Shown: positions 44,425-56,700 of the stretch, piece after piece | How positions within the stretch are numbered: position 1 is the stretch's first letter | How the letters are laid out: each line of letters opens with the position of its first letter | Assembly: GCA_947172415.1 (NCBI GenBank) | Contig: OX359198.1 | Coordinates: forward strand, 2,015,401 to 2,079,400 | Reading direction: 5' to 3' | DNA from: Chondrosia reniformis | Lineage: Eukaryota > Porifera > Demospongiae > Chondrillida > Chondrillidae | Length of the DNA: 64,000 bases | Translations under genes and position numbers: made by a program | The notes under the pieces: model-generated | Told to the model about the DNA's origin: nothing | Databases searched by the model: none | The model's input: the letters and a program-made list of their open reading frames with translations, nothing else

Positions 44425-45690
44425 GAAATGTATGTATTCCAATACACTAGTGAGGAATCTTAGCCGTAGAATCCTGTCGGACAATGAAAAGAAAGTACTC
44501 ACCCTCAGTTTGAACTTTGCCATTGCCCCCAGACGTACCGTAATTCAGGAAATTTTCGTTGTTAAAATATTTTTGTGGTTGGCTCAAACCACGAAAATTT
44601 ATCGCACGAAATATTTTTAACAACGAATAATAACATGTTGTACAATCTACGTATATGTAAACGCAACACAGCTGAGCGCGGCCAAATGGCTCTACTGCGA
44701 TACCTGCAACGCAAGGACGGTTTACCGGACCCAAAGGGCTCACTTTCGTCCGAAGTACCAGCAGCAACAATCGCTCGTGCGAATCAGGAAGTGCAGGCAG
44801 CCCCAGACCACGAAAATATTTTAACACGAAAATTTCCCGAACTACAGTATTCCCTATGAGGACATCATCATTGGGACTGAAGCAGCTTGTAGACAATTGA
44901 AGCATGAAGAGGCTTTCCTGCTTAGAAAGGAGTGAGCAACGCTTTGCATAGACCAAAACCTCTGAAGCATAACATGGACAGAGGACTAAGACACTCATTC
45001 AAGGCCCTTTAGAAGGACAATAGCATCAGTTGTCCTTCCAGTTGATTAAGATCATGAACAGAACGGACTACCAAGAAAAGATAGTAGACCTTTCTAACCA
45101 CCCTACCAACAAACCGCTTAAGAAAGATTCTACCACTGGAGTAGAGAAGAATGTCTCAGTGGCATCTGTTAAGCCCAGAATGTGGATCAGATACGTTGAC
45201 AACACATTTGTACTATGGCCACATGATGATAGACAGCTTAAGACCTTCCATCAGCATCTTCATCCTTACATCAACTTCATAATGGAGGGGAAAACTACCA
45301 ATCAGATTCAGTTTCTTGATGTATCCGTCAGAAACAGTGGAGGTATGTTCCAAACTGAGGTATACAGGAAACCTAGACATACAGATAGGTATGAACATTA
45401 CTTCTAACACCACCATCCAACAGTGTATACTGGAACTATCCTCTGCCTGAGAAGGAGAACCGACAAGGTATACACTGATGAGACCAAGAGAAGGGAGCTG
45501 TAATATCTCAGAAGGGCCTTCAGGGCTAACATCATCACATATGCCTTAGGACAGCAGACCACAACAGAGGACAGTATTGAACATACACGAAAAGAGACAC
45601 TGAAGACTCTCTATCTCCCATATGTTAGGGGAGTGTCTGAATCCATTCAGAGGGTCTGCAGCAGTGTCCTCCTGTCGTTTAATAACGCTC
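44425..45690 (+). mobile_element. Penelope-like retroelement remnant E (longest)
   Basis: Carries the best-preserved frame: 45030-45407 reads on through VEKNVSVASVKPRMWI, RYVDNTFVLWPHDDRQLKT, then QIQFLDVSVRNSGG and VYRKPRHTDRYEHYF. The catalytic motif at 45192-45203 is YVDN, with Asn instead of the second Asp, so even this copy should be inactive. The segment between fingers and palm is deleted as in the other copies. Interrupted by a MITE at 44538-44847. Confidence 0.75.
44538..44847. mobile_element. 310-bp mariner-type MITE inserted in remnant E
   Basis: Flanked by TA. The ends are inverted: CCGTAATTCAGGAAATTTTC and, in reverse complement, CTGTAGTTCGGGAAATTTTC, continuing into AAAATATTT. 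Removing it restores the GACGTATTCCCTA junction seen in other remnants. The interior is unusually GC-rich and has an open plus-strand frame with GLPDPKGSLSSEVPAATIAR, likely the start of a lost transposase or captured gene. Confidence 0.8.
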
Positions 45691-45941
45691 TACTATACTT
45701 CATCTATGTATGTCCTTGCTATCCTTATAAAGGTACATATAGTGAAATGACATTGTGACGAAGTGGCCAACCACATTATATCTTTAATCTACTGCCATTT
45801 TCTATCCATTTAGTCATCAGTTTTCATTAATAGCTCAATTTATAGCTACACTGCAGTTTTATGATAAAGCGTTCTAAACTGTATAGTGTCCACAGGTGTG
45901 GGTGAATGTACTACAGGTTTGTGGGTCTGTTATAACCTCTA
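45691..45941. other. 3' flank of C15
   Basis: Junction block TTATAAAGGTACAT and 3' UTR-like CACAGGTGTGGGTG. No gene. Confidence 0.5.
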
Positions 45942-47255
45942 TTACTGAGTACAAACTGCACATGTAAGTAGTTTGTTAGCTTCATAAGGTGGACATGGAA
46001 GACCATTGCAGACAGCTCTCATGAAACATACAACAGACGGGTTAGTGTTAGCTCCACTTCCTGGAACAGGTTCTGATGTTTCATCTACACAGATTGTAGA
46101 TTTTCTTCCTTCATCACCATTACCTTCAGCTTGACTCATCAGATATCCTGAATATTCTCTATTCCAGTCAGACGGACACTCATAACGAGCTGGTATCATT
46201 ATCATCTTTGATCTTGTACTGACACTGCAGAGAACACATGGCATGTCAGCTCGAAATAAATGTCTAAGAAGTGAAGTTTGACCATCGTCTAGATCATACT
46301 CGACTCCGTATAATTCTGGTAAATATGACAAAGAGCTGTAATAGTTCTTGTACTGAGGTGTTTCTGGTAGACAGAGATGATCACTTGTTCCTCCTTTTGT
46401 ACCGTAATGTGATCCAGCACCTCTACCATAATAGACTCTATCAGCTCCATTTGGACAGGTAGTCCTCCCCCACCTGATATAGACCACACCACTATCCGAT
46501 CCCATGTCTACTTTAGGACCTGTCATTCCCTTTTCTCCAATATCACCTTTCAATCCTTTCTCACCAAGAGTACCAGGAGTACCAGGAGTACCAGGAGTAC
46601 CAGGAGTACCAGGAGCAGCTAGGGGACCATCACGTCCATCTCTCCCTGGATTACCATCTCTCCCTGGATTTCCATCCCTTCCAGAAGGTCCTATTGATCC
46701 TTGTAAACCATTAGCTCCTGAAGCTCCATTAGCTCCAGGTTGTCCATCTCGTCCATCTCTTCCTGGAGCTCCCATCTTCACATTCTCACACCTTTCTGTA
46801 TCAGTAGACTGTCTCTTCTTTAGAACATGATCAGTGAATGTTTGACCTAAAACATGCCATGGAAATACCAATTTTAAAAGACTCAGCAGAATAGGCTTTT
46901 ATATGAAAGATCTCTCCAATAAAGTTTGGTTATTGTTAGAACATTATAACTCAGCAGGAGTATGGAGCCATATTCAATAAATATATGTATTTTCTTCACT
47001 TTTGGATACATGTTTCCTCCTAATGTTTAATATAAGCTCACCACTTTCGGAGGTTTTGGGTTGTATGTTTGATTGCTTAGAGATCGGTAAAGTTCCTTCA
47101 GTTGTGATAGTAGCAGTCTGAGGTCTGTTGATGGTAGTCTTGATGTAGTTGATTTCTTGTTGCATCCAAAATATGAATATTCCTTCAATGATAACAGCTT
47201 CTGTTAAAAGTAGAAGAGCTGTAGCAACAGCCACACTAGTAGTCTTGGCAGACAT
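45942..47255 (-). CDS. C15: membrane-anchored short-chain collagen
   Basis: Exon 1 is 47255..47042 and exon 2 is 46846..45942 (195-bp intron), giving 372 aa, the longest in the array. SKQSNIQPKTSES stalk; the anchor has LLLLTEAVIIEGIF, with a second Glu. About 30 triplets, with GPLAAP, a run of four GTP units then GTL, and VDM replacing GDM; the boundary reads GSDSGVVYI. Variable loops are HYG (with YYGRGAGS), LSY, DDGQTSLLRHLFRAD, QAEGNGDEG and NTNPSVVCF. The last two are as in C6, so the gene is a mosaic. Confidence 0.87.
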
Positions 47256-47318
47256 TTTGTGAATAAGTGTCTATAACTGTGGTTGGGATAATACCGTTTA
47301 TGGCTTTTCTATATATAG

Positions 47319-49050
47319 AAACTCATGAATCTAATTTATTTACAAGATACCATTTTCTATGAATTCAATTAAGAAAACTTGTGAATATCCCATACAATCA
47401 GTATTGTGTAATTATTCAACATATTTCAAGAATTTTGTTAACACATTTAAATGTCAGTAATCATATTCTATTTGTTAACCTCTCTAAATTACTTTCTTAC
47501 TAGAAAGGTTTGGTCACCTATTAAGACATGACCTAATAGTTCTAGAATATTTGGGACAGGTTTCTGAATGTTTGTCTTGGCAGCCTGTGAAAAGTTTAGT
47601 ATATTATTGTTGGCTATATTACTTTTATACGCTACACAGGAAGACTTTGTTTTGTATGAAAGATAAAATAGTTTAATACATGGACTTTACATATACGTAT
47701 GATACCTTAGTGACTTGTGTAACACTAACCAAAGTTTTAATATGTATTACCAAACGTTTTGACAGCTATACAGTCAGTGGTCGAGTGATGGAGGGAATAA
47801 ATATAGGTGGGATTTGGGGGATGGGCAAAATACTTGTAAATGAAATATATATTTAGGGGTGTTGTAGTGATTTGACTGCAATAGATATACTGTAGATGGT
47901 TTGTGTTTGCAATATATAATTATGAGATGGTGTATTTACAGTACATGTTGAATGGAGGGGAGGGTAGTGTGATGGTTTTGACTGAGGGAAGCAGACAATT
48001 GTAATCTAAGAAAAGTGAAAAGCCTTCCTCTCTGTTGAAGATGTAGGAGGTGGATGTAATGTGCCAATGCTCATCGACTATATACAACCACCATTATCAC
48101 TAAGGGTACATCCTAGGAGTACATACGTATGGCAGAGCACTGGTGGTCCTAACCAGCTGTCATGGGTAGAATTTGCAGTATTTACAATAATACATTGCTA
48201 GACATAGAAGTCGACATATCCTTTATATACGTACTATATATGTATATTTCTATTATTAAATACAAAGCTCCTTTCAAATGTGCAAGTTTTTCTTTGAATC
48301 ATATTCTCCTAATTATTTATTTGTTAACTGATACAAATTAATGTTTCTTCTGTACCTTAATTTTAACAAGTAAGTATCACAATTATATTATAATTTCCAA
48401 TTAAATTTTAAAATCATTGAATGTGTAAAATGTATGTATATATCTATATGTCTATATGTAACCTATATACGTAGCTAGCTAGATATTATGTTTAGTCATA
48501 TAAAACTCAATACAATGAAAGATCTTGCCCTTCAGGGAAGCAGATATACGTATTAATTGAAATCAAAATACTACGTATTTCATAATGTATGCAAATGCAC
48601 ATGTGCCTACATATTATGCAAATGTTGCAATATATAAATGTATGAACTTCTGGGTAAGCTATTGACATTCGTATTTTGACTATTGCATGTTTGTATGCAC
48701 ACAATTGAAAAGTAGGTTTTAATTTAGAAAAATAGGTTTATGAGGATTTGATCTGTTATTGAGTACAAACATGAGTACATAATGAAATGGCATCAGGATG
48801 AAGTTAATTTTTCTTTTAGTTATTTTAGCTTTCTCTAAACACTGATACGATATTTTTTACTTACAGTACATCCTTTGTCATATCCTGCCCCAATTTTAAT
48901 GCTTAGTATTTTTGTTAATCATCTTGTCAACATGCACTTAAGATCATTGCATATATATATGAGTATACTGATTAAAACAGTCATTGCTTATATTAATAGC
49001 TCAATTTAAAGGTACTACAGTGTAGTCCTATAATAAGAGAAAATAGTTCT
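47319..49050. repeat. Long spacer upstream of C15 and downstream of C16
   Basis: The first part matches the C13 spacer and the remainder the C7-C8 spacer (23500-25850), without the two insertions present there. It provides the empty sites for the MITE and the 155-bp element. No gene. Confidence 0.65.
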
Positions 49051-49354
49051 AAACTGTGTAGTGTTCACAGGTAGTAGATAGGAATTCTGTATGAGACCTC
49101 CTTATGAAAAAGACGTGAGGCAACTCACTGCTTGAGCTACTATCTAGTAAACCCCCCCATTTCAATACTTATTTAATGTGTTCATGTACACATCTGATTT
49201 GAAATGGTTAATCTTATCTAATTATAACTTTGATCAGCTAACAAGGTTTGCAGTGAACGGTATCCCCTTACACCTGTGACAATAAGTCTGTATACTTCAA
49301 ACATTACAGTATATGTATCCAGGTTTGTAATGATATGATCTGTTATAATCTCTA
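49051..49354. other. Insertion-bearing 3' flank of C16
   Basis: Where other loci run from CACAGGTGTGGGTG to GGTTTGTAATGAT, this one has about 250 unrelated bases (about 49071-49319). No ORF or terminal repeats recognised; it lies in the probable 3' UTR. Confidence 0.45.
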
Positions 49355-50670
49355 TTACTGAGTACAGACTGCACATGTAAGTAATTTGTTAGTTTCATAA
49401 GGTGGACATGGAAGACCATTACAGACAGCTCTCATGAAAAAGACAATAGATGGGCTAGTATTAGCTCCACTTCCTGGAACAGGTTCTGATGCTTCATCTA
49501 CACAGATTGTTGATTTCCTTCCAAAACGAGTTTCATGCTCAGCATCACTCATCAGATATCCTGAATATTCTCTATTCCAGTCAGACGGACACTCATAACG
49601 AGCTGGTATCATTATCATCTTTGATCTTGTACTGACACTGCAGAGAACACATGGCATGTCAGCTCGAAATAAATGTCTAAGAAGTGAAGTTTGACCACCA
49701 TCTAGATCATACTCAACTCCATAGAGCTCAGGCAAGAGCCCAACAGAGCTGTAATAGTTCTTGTACTGAGGTGTTTCTGGTAGACAAAGATAATCACTTG
49801 TTCCTCCTCTTGTGTTGTAATGTGATCCAGCAGCTCTACCATAATAGACTCTATCAGCTCCATTTGGACAAGTAGTCCTCCCCCACCTGATATAGACCAC
49901 ACCACTTGATCCCATGTCTCCTTTAGGACCTATCATTCCCTTTTCTCCAATATCACCTTTCAATCCTTTCTCACCAGGAGTACCAGGAGTACCAGGAGAA
50001 GCTGGGGGACCATCACGTCCATCTCTCCCTGGATTACCATCTCCCCCTGGATTACCATCTCTCCCATCCCTTCCAGAAGGTCCTGTTGGTCCTTGTGAAC
50101 CATTAGCTCCAGGTTGTCCATCTCGTCCATCCCTTCCTGGAGCTCCTATCTTCACATTCTCACACCTTTCTGTATCAGTAGACTGTCTCTTCTTTAGAAC
50201 ATGATCAGTGAATGTTTGACCTAGAGCATGCCATGGAAATACCAATTTTAAAGACTCAGCAGAATAGGCTTTCATATGAAAGATCTGTCCAATAAAGTAA
50301 TAGTATTGAAGTATAAAATATTTAATATAGTATTTGTTTGTTTGTTTATTGTTGAACATTACAACGCAGTAGGAATATAGAGCCATATTCAATAAATATC
50401 TGTGTTTTCTTCACTTTTGGATACATGTTTCCTCCTAATGTTTAATATAAGCTTACCACTTTCGGAGGTTTTGGGTTGTATGTTTGATTGCTTAGAGATT
50501 GGTGGAGTTCCTTCAGTTGTGACAGTAGCAGTCTGAGGTCTGTTGATGGTAGTCTTGATGTAGTTGATTTCTTGTTGCATCCAAAATATGAATATTCCTT
50601 CAATGATAACAGCTCCTGTTAAAAGTAGAAGAGCTGTAGTAACAGCCACATTAGTAGTCTTGGCAGACAT
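49355..50670 (-). CDS. C16: membrane-anchored short-chain collagen
   Basis: Exon 1 is 50670..50457 and exon 2 is 50220..49355 (236-bp intron), giving 359 aa. Starts MSAKTTNVAV. SKQSNIQPKTSES stalk. The residue before collagen is Ile (VKIGAPG) where all others have Met. 27 triplets, with an ASP break. Variable loops are HYN (with TRGG), VGL, DGGQTSLLRHLFRAD, DAEHETRFG and NTSPSIVFF. All Cys present. The perfect dyad is at 50718-50728. Confidence 0.87.
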
Positions 50671-50728
50671 TTTGTGAATATCTACTTACATGTAGCTACT
50701 TAAGTATACTGTGGTTAGGGTAATACCC

Positions 50729-51096
50729 TTTATTTCTCACTATAGAAACTCATGAATCTATTTAATTTACATTTTTGGCAGGTATCACATAAAATTAAAA
50801 ACCTTACCTAATACCTTCTTCTATTTCACATTACTGATGCCATTTTCTATGAAACAGATTAAGAAAGCCTAGCACTGTGAATGTCAGAGAGTGTAATTCT
50901 TAGTTTTTCCCTAATGAATATTTTATTTTAATGTTTGTAAGTTATAAATGTGTTAAATTCTTCAAGACATTCTTACACATGAACAATTATTTTTTTTAAT
51001 TTGGAGCACATAAAACTTTCTATCCCGATGCTTGAGTATCATGTCCTTGCCTTGTTATCCTTATAAAGGTACATGTAGTGAAATGACATCCAGATG
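50729..51096. other. Upstream flank of C16
   Basis: Upstream sequence similar to C6 (TTAAGTATACTGTGG), joined at about 50890 to the block that precedes the 353-bp element in the other two copies. No gene. Confidence 0.5.
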
Positions 51097-51449
51097 CATA
51101 GGCATAGGAAGCGCTGGAGCACCAGGGGTACGTGCCCCCTTCAATTTTGTTTCCAGCTTGTGCCCCATCAAACATCAGGTCCTTTGTGATGCTGTTACTG
51201 CTCATATGCTTAGAAGACTTATCCATAAAGTATTATTGAGATGAAGAATAACTTAATGATACCTTAAATGCTTTAATATCTTTGTAATTTGTTCCATAAA
51301 TTCAGGAGTAATCATTAGTGTGCTACGTGTTACAGTAAGTAAATTTTGCCTTTAACACATGTTACAGAACCTAACTGGAAAAATGGCTGCACAGTGCTCG
51401 TTGTTGGAGTTGATGTGTCCCCCTCCCCATTTGCCTTACTATGCCTATG
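51097..51449. mobile_element. 353-bp inverted-repeat element, copy 3
   Basis: Same ends, length and AGATG flanks as copies 1 and 2; nearest to copy 2 in sequence. Confidence 0.7.
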
Positions 51450-51457
51450 AGATGAAG

Positions 51458-52793
51458 TTTTTTAACTGCTTCTTTTCTGTAATGGCTCAATAAATAATGC
51501 AATATACGTACATTATGATAACATATAACTAAATATTGTAAATGTTAGGGTCAGTTGCTTTGATGTTAAGTTCATATGATGTCAACATGATGGTTATATA
51601 GCATAAATAATCAAAATGGAGGGAAGTAACCAAATTTAAACAGCAACACGTGCTTCACCGACAACCAGATCAGTGGACACAGGAAATTGAGGAATGAAGT
51701 TTCGCCTTGATTGAGAGCCACGGATGCAGAGGATCAATGATCGCAGTAGAGAGAATGACAAATGGCATCTGAGCCACCCCATCACTGTACTATAAGACTG
51801 TTGACGTTTTTCAGTCAGTAATGAAGCCAGTCTGCTATAGAAGATTGACCTGTTTTGATAAGTGTTTGTTAAGGTTATAGTAAGGGATGGATAAAGTGAG
51901 TGGATATTCAAAAGAGCAGTTTGACGGTAGCACTCTCAGGAATATATCTTGTGATGCAGACAAGTATCATGTACTGTATAACTCACTTGTACAGGCTGAT
52001 GGTTTTGTTGTTTTTTTTAGTAAACTAAAGACATTTGTTGCATCCACAAACAAAACACCCTCAGTGGTGGGATCTTTAAATATAGCTCTCATTGAGTGAA
52101 CACCAATTTTGCAGCCTGCTTCTAGACCTGCACACAATTGAATGGTGCCCACCAATTCTTTGATTTCCTCATGTACGTATGACAGAAATGATAGCTTTGC
52201 TGATAATTCGTCTGGACACTTCACCAATGCCAATAGGTCTCACACCTGGCATTTTGTCCAGAGCAGTCAATCAGCAGGCTGTGAGACTGCTCAAACCATT
52301 CGGATCGACATATGTGGTGGCAATTTTCTTTGCTACGAGTGCAAGACTTGTGCAAGGTCTCCGGAGGCATTCTGAAAGTAGGTGCATATCCTCTTCCAGA
52401 AACCAGCATCACCTCCGGATGGTCCTGCACCCCTATTCGTTCGCAGCACCATTTTCCAAATGGACTCTGCGTCAATACAGTCAAATACAACTGGGTGAAA
52501 ATCTCCTTCTTGTTCAGGTAGGACAGCATTAGGGTTAACTTTGCTCCCATACAGCAGTTTGAACACGATCGTCCATTATTGACACAGGAACAATTCTGTC
52601 ATCGACCACGTGTGTGGCATAAGCAGAGGCATTTTCAATCAAACAAATCAAGCAGGAACGGAGGGTGACCCTTTAGGATCTTGATCAAAGCGTACAAGAC
52701 AAATTGGACAGGATTTTGATGATGAAAGAAGGGAATATTCAACAAATGCCAATCACTGTGTTGGCAACCATTTTGTTTAATCATACTCTCATG
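51458..52793 (-). mobile_element. Reverse-transcriptase element remnant, copy 3
   Basis: Target duplication AGATGAAG is intact on both sides (51450-51457, 52794-52801), giving a 1336-bp insert. Same order of blocks as copy 2, including GPSGGDAGFWKRICTYFQN, MRAIFKDPTTEGVLFVDATN and MGWLRCHLSFSLLRS. Frames broken. The offset from copy 2 (30,820 bases) is the same as for the 353-bp element, showing one duplicated block. Confidence 0.7.
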
Positions 52794-52991
52794 AGATGAA
52801 GTGGCCAACCACATTATATCTATAATCTACTGCCATTTTTTCTATACATTTAGTCATCATTTTTCATTAATATATAGCTCAATTTATAGCTACACTGCAG
52901 TTTTTTTGTTAAAGTAAAGTGTTCTAAACTGTATACTGTCCACAGGTGTGGGTGCATGTACCACATGTTTGTGGGTCTGTTATAACCTCTA

Positions 52992-54303
52992 TTACTGAGT
53001 ACAGACTGCACATGTAAGTATTTTGTTAGCTTCATAAGGTGGACATGGAAGACCATTACATACAGCTCTCATGAAAAAAACGTTAGCTGGGTCAGTGTTA
53101 GCTCCACTTCCTGGAACAGCTTCTGAAGCTTCATCTACACAGATTGTAGACTTTCTTCCAATACGGTCTCCATTTTCAGCTCCACTCATCAGATATCCTG
53201 AATATTCTCTGTTCCAGTCAGACGGACACTCATAACGAGCTGGTATCATTATCATCTTTGATCTTGTACTGACACTGCAGAGAACACATGGCATCTCTGT
53301 TTGGTATAAATGTCTAAGAAGTGAATTTCTACCCTCATCTAGGTCATACTCAACTCCATATAATTCTGGTAAAAACACAATGGAGCTGTAATAGTTCCTG
53401 TATTGAGGTGTTTCTGGTAGACAGAGATAATCACTTGTTCCTCCTTTTGTATCGTGAAGTGATCCAGCAGCTCTACCATAATAGATTTTATCAGCTTCAT
53501 TTGGACAAGTAGTCCTCCCCCACCTGATATAGACCACACCACTTGATCCCATGTCTCCTTTAGGACCTATCATTCCCTTTTCTCCAATATCACCTTTCAA
53601 TCCTTTCTCACCAGGAGTACCAGGAGAAGCTGGGGGACCATCACGTCCATCCCTTCCATTAATTCCAGGTTGTCCATCTCGTCCATCTCTTCCTGGTGCT
53701 CCCATCTTCACGTTCTCACATCTTTCTGTATCAGTAGACTGTCTCTTCTTTAGAACATGACCAGTGAATATTTGACCTAGGTATGTGACAAATTGTAATC
53801 AAGATTAACTCTTTATCTAGTTTGCTAATAGAGCTCTGTATACATATATGCATCAGAATTAAGAAAACTAAAGAATTTTTATGATATTGAAATTTTCTAC
53901 TGGTCTACCATTGACACTAGGACTCATCAGAATATTCTTTTATATGAAAGGTCTGTCCCATTAAAGTGTTTGTTTGTTTATTGTTAGAACATTACAACGG
54001 AGTAGGATTATAGAGCCATATTCAATAAATATCTGTGTTTTCTTCACTTTTGGATACATGTTTCCTCCTATTGTTTAATATAAGCTTACCACTTTCGGAG
54101 GTTTTGGGTTGTATGTTTGATTGCTTAGAGATCGGTAAAGTTCCTTCAGTTGTGACAGTAGCAGTCTGAGGTCTGTTGATGGTAGTCTTGATGTAGTTGA
54201 TTTCTTGTTGCATCCAAAATATGAATATTCCTTCAATGATAACAGCTCCTGTTAAAAGTAGAAGAGCTGTAGTAACAGCCACACTAGTAGTCTTGGCAGA
54301 CAT
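52992..54303 (-). CDS. C17: membrane-anchored short-chain collagen with the shortest helix
   Basis: Exon 1 is 54303..54090 and exon 2 is 53776..52992 (313-bp intron, the longest), giving 332 aa. An in-frame ATG six codons upstream (54321) would add MKIIHK, but MSAKTT is the family start. SKQSNIQPKTSES stalk. Exon 2 opens GQIFT. Only 18 triplets, with an ASP break. The C-terminal domain is the same as C7 but for one residue (CSVS), with LHD, IVF, DEGRNSLLRHLYQTE and GAENGDRIG loops, although the stalk type and upstream region differ from C7. Dyad at 54343-54353. Confidence 0.87.
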
Positions 54304-54353
54304 TTTGTGAATAATCTTCAAGGATAGTGTTTACTGTGGTTGGGGTAATACCC

Positions 54354-55190
54354 TTTATTCCTTACTATGGAAACTCATGAATCCATTTACACATTTGGGC
54401 ATATATCACATAAAATTACTTATTAAAGGCCTTACCTAATACCTTCTATTTCACATGAATAATGTCATTTTCTATGAAATAGATTAGGAAAGCCTAGCAC
54501 TGTGAATGTCCAAAGTAAGAGAGTGTAATTCTAAATAAAGAAACATATGTAATGACACAACAAAATAATAAGTTTTATTTGGGAAGTGATCTGCTGATCA
54601 GATCATCGATACCTCATGGCATTGGTACGTATGTCATTCAGACCAAGCTGACCATCTGAAATGGTGAATAGCTAGGTTGTACATTTTCAGGTTTGGGGAT
54701 AAAAAGTGCACACAAGGCTCTTACAAGATTGTACGTAGCTGCAAAGTACCATAAATTACCCTAAAGGACAAATGGAAGAACTGGAAACAGATTGGAGAGC
54801 TAGACCTACAGGCAGTACTAGCATCAGCTGCTGATGAGGACCTCAATGTTAGACCTAAGGATATTAAAGCAAGAGGCAGAAGGCAAGTGTGGAGGGAAAT
54901 ACTACGATATGCCAGTATGCATGGAAAAGCTCTTTCTTTATTTTTAATGAGTAAAAAGAGGCAATACATTTGCCTGTGTATGTACATACGTATGTGTAGA
55001 TAAGTTCCTGTTTTAAGTCTTTCTTTACAAAAATATAATTTATAATCTCAAATCCTGGCCCTACAAATTCCTCTACTCCTGTTTGTAAATTATAAATGCC
55101 TTTCTTGTTGAATTCTTCAAGACATCCTTTACAAAATGAACAATTATAATTTTGAGTTGGAACACTCAAACTTTCTATCCCGATGCATGC
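54354..55190. repeat. Upstream spacer of C17
   Basis: Related to 2823-3739 but shorter. The Cys-cluster frame at about 55030-55170 is best preserved here (minus strand NYNCSFCKGCLEEFNKKG to EEFVGPGFEIIN). No other gene. Confidence 0.6.
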
Positions 55191-55195
55191 ATAAC

Positions 55196-56435
55196 TATAT
55201 CCTGTTTGACCAGCTATATAGATGTTCAACACCACAACTGTATTCCAATACATTAGTGAGGAATCTTAGTCGTAGAATCCTGTCAGACAGTGAAAGGGAA
55301 GTACTCACCCTCGGTTTGACCTCTGCCATTGCCCCCAGATGTATTCCCTACAAGGACATCATCGTTGGGACTGAAGCAGCTTGTAGACAATTGAAGCATG
55401 AAGAGGCTTTCCTGCTTAGAAAACAAGTGAGCAACGCTTTGCATAGACCAAAACCTCTGAAGCATAACATGGACAGAGGACTAAGACACTCATTCAAGGC
55501 CCTTTAGAAGGACAATAGCATGGTTATCCTTCCAGTTGATAAAGATCATGAACAGAACGGATTACCAAAAAAAGATACTGTACCTTTTTAACGACCCCAC
55601 CAAACTGCTTAAGAAAGATTCTATCACTGGAGTATAGAGAAAAAAGATCTCAGTAGCATCTGTTAATCCCAGAATGTGGATCGAATAACAACACATTTGT
55701 ACTATGGCCACATGATGATAGACAGCTTAAGACCTTCCATCAGCATCTTCATCCTTACATCAACTTCACAATGGAGGGGAAAACTACCAATCAAATTCAG
55801 TTTCTCGATGTATCCGTCAGAAACAGTGGAGGTATGTTCCAAACTGAGGTATACAGGAAACCTAGGCATACAGATAGGTATGAACATTACTTCTAACACC
55901 ACCATCCAACAGTGGATACTGGAACTATCCTCTGCCTGAGAAGGAGAACCGAGAAGGTATGCACTGATGAGACCAAGAGAAGGGAGCTGCAATATCTCAG
56001 AAGGACCTTCAGGGCTAATGGTTACCCTAGCAACATCATCACATGTGCCTTAGGATAGCAGACCACAACAGAGGACAGTATTGAACATAAAACAAAAGAG
56101 ACACCAAAGACTCTCTATCTCCCATATGTTAGGGGAGCAAAGACTCTATATCTCCCATATGTTAGGAGAGCAAAGACTCTATATCTCCCATATGTTAGGA
56201 GAGCAAAGACTCTATATCTCCCATATGTTAGGAGAGCAAAGACTCTATATCTCCCATATGTTAGGAGAGCAAAGACTCTATATCTCCCATATGTTAGGAG
56301 AGCAAAGACTCTCTATCTCCCATATGTCAGGAGAGCAAAGACTCTCTATCTCCCATATGTTAGGAATGTGTCTGAATCCATTAAACCAGAGGGTCTGTGA
56401 GCAGTATCAGCCTCACGGCTGTCGTCCATTCTGAC
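55196..56435 (+). mobile_element. Penelope-like retroelement remnant F
   Basis: Sister of remnant A, with the same internal deletion and premature stop (GGAGTATAGAG). Has VRNLSRRILSDSEREVLTL and LKHEEAFLLRKQVSNALHRP. Contains the larger minisatellite (56107-56365). Confidence 0.75.
56107..56365 (+). repeat. 33-bp minisatellite inside remnant F (8 copies)
   Basis: Same unit as at 4656-4847, with two more copies. The first and last two units share the CTCTCTATC variant and the next-to-last has GTCAG, exactly as in remnant A, so A and F arose from one expanded ancestor and later changed copy number in the middle. Confidence 0.9.
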
Positions 56436-56700
56436 AACACTCGAGCTACTCTCGATCTCCTGTATGTATGTCCTTGCTATCCTTATAAAGGTACATGTAG
56501 TGAATGACATTAAGATGAATTGGCCAACCACATTATATTTATAATCTACTGTCATCTTTTCTATACAATTAATCATCATTTTTCATTAATAGCTCAATTT
56601 ATAGCTACACTGCAGTTTTATGATAAAGTGTTCTAAATTATATAGTGTCCACAGGTGTGGGTGCATGTACTGCATGTTTGTGGGTCTGTTATAGCCTCTA

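Noticed and set aside
50221..50392. Extended C16 start (MNMALYSYC...) running through the intron
   Set aside because: Same reason: intron sequence upstream of a conserved acceptor, with a normal exon 1 at 50457-50670.
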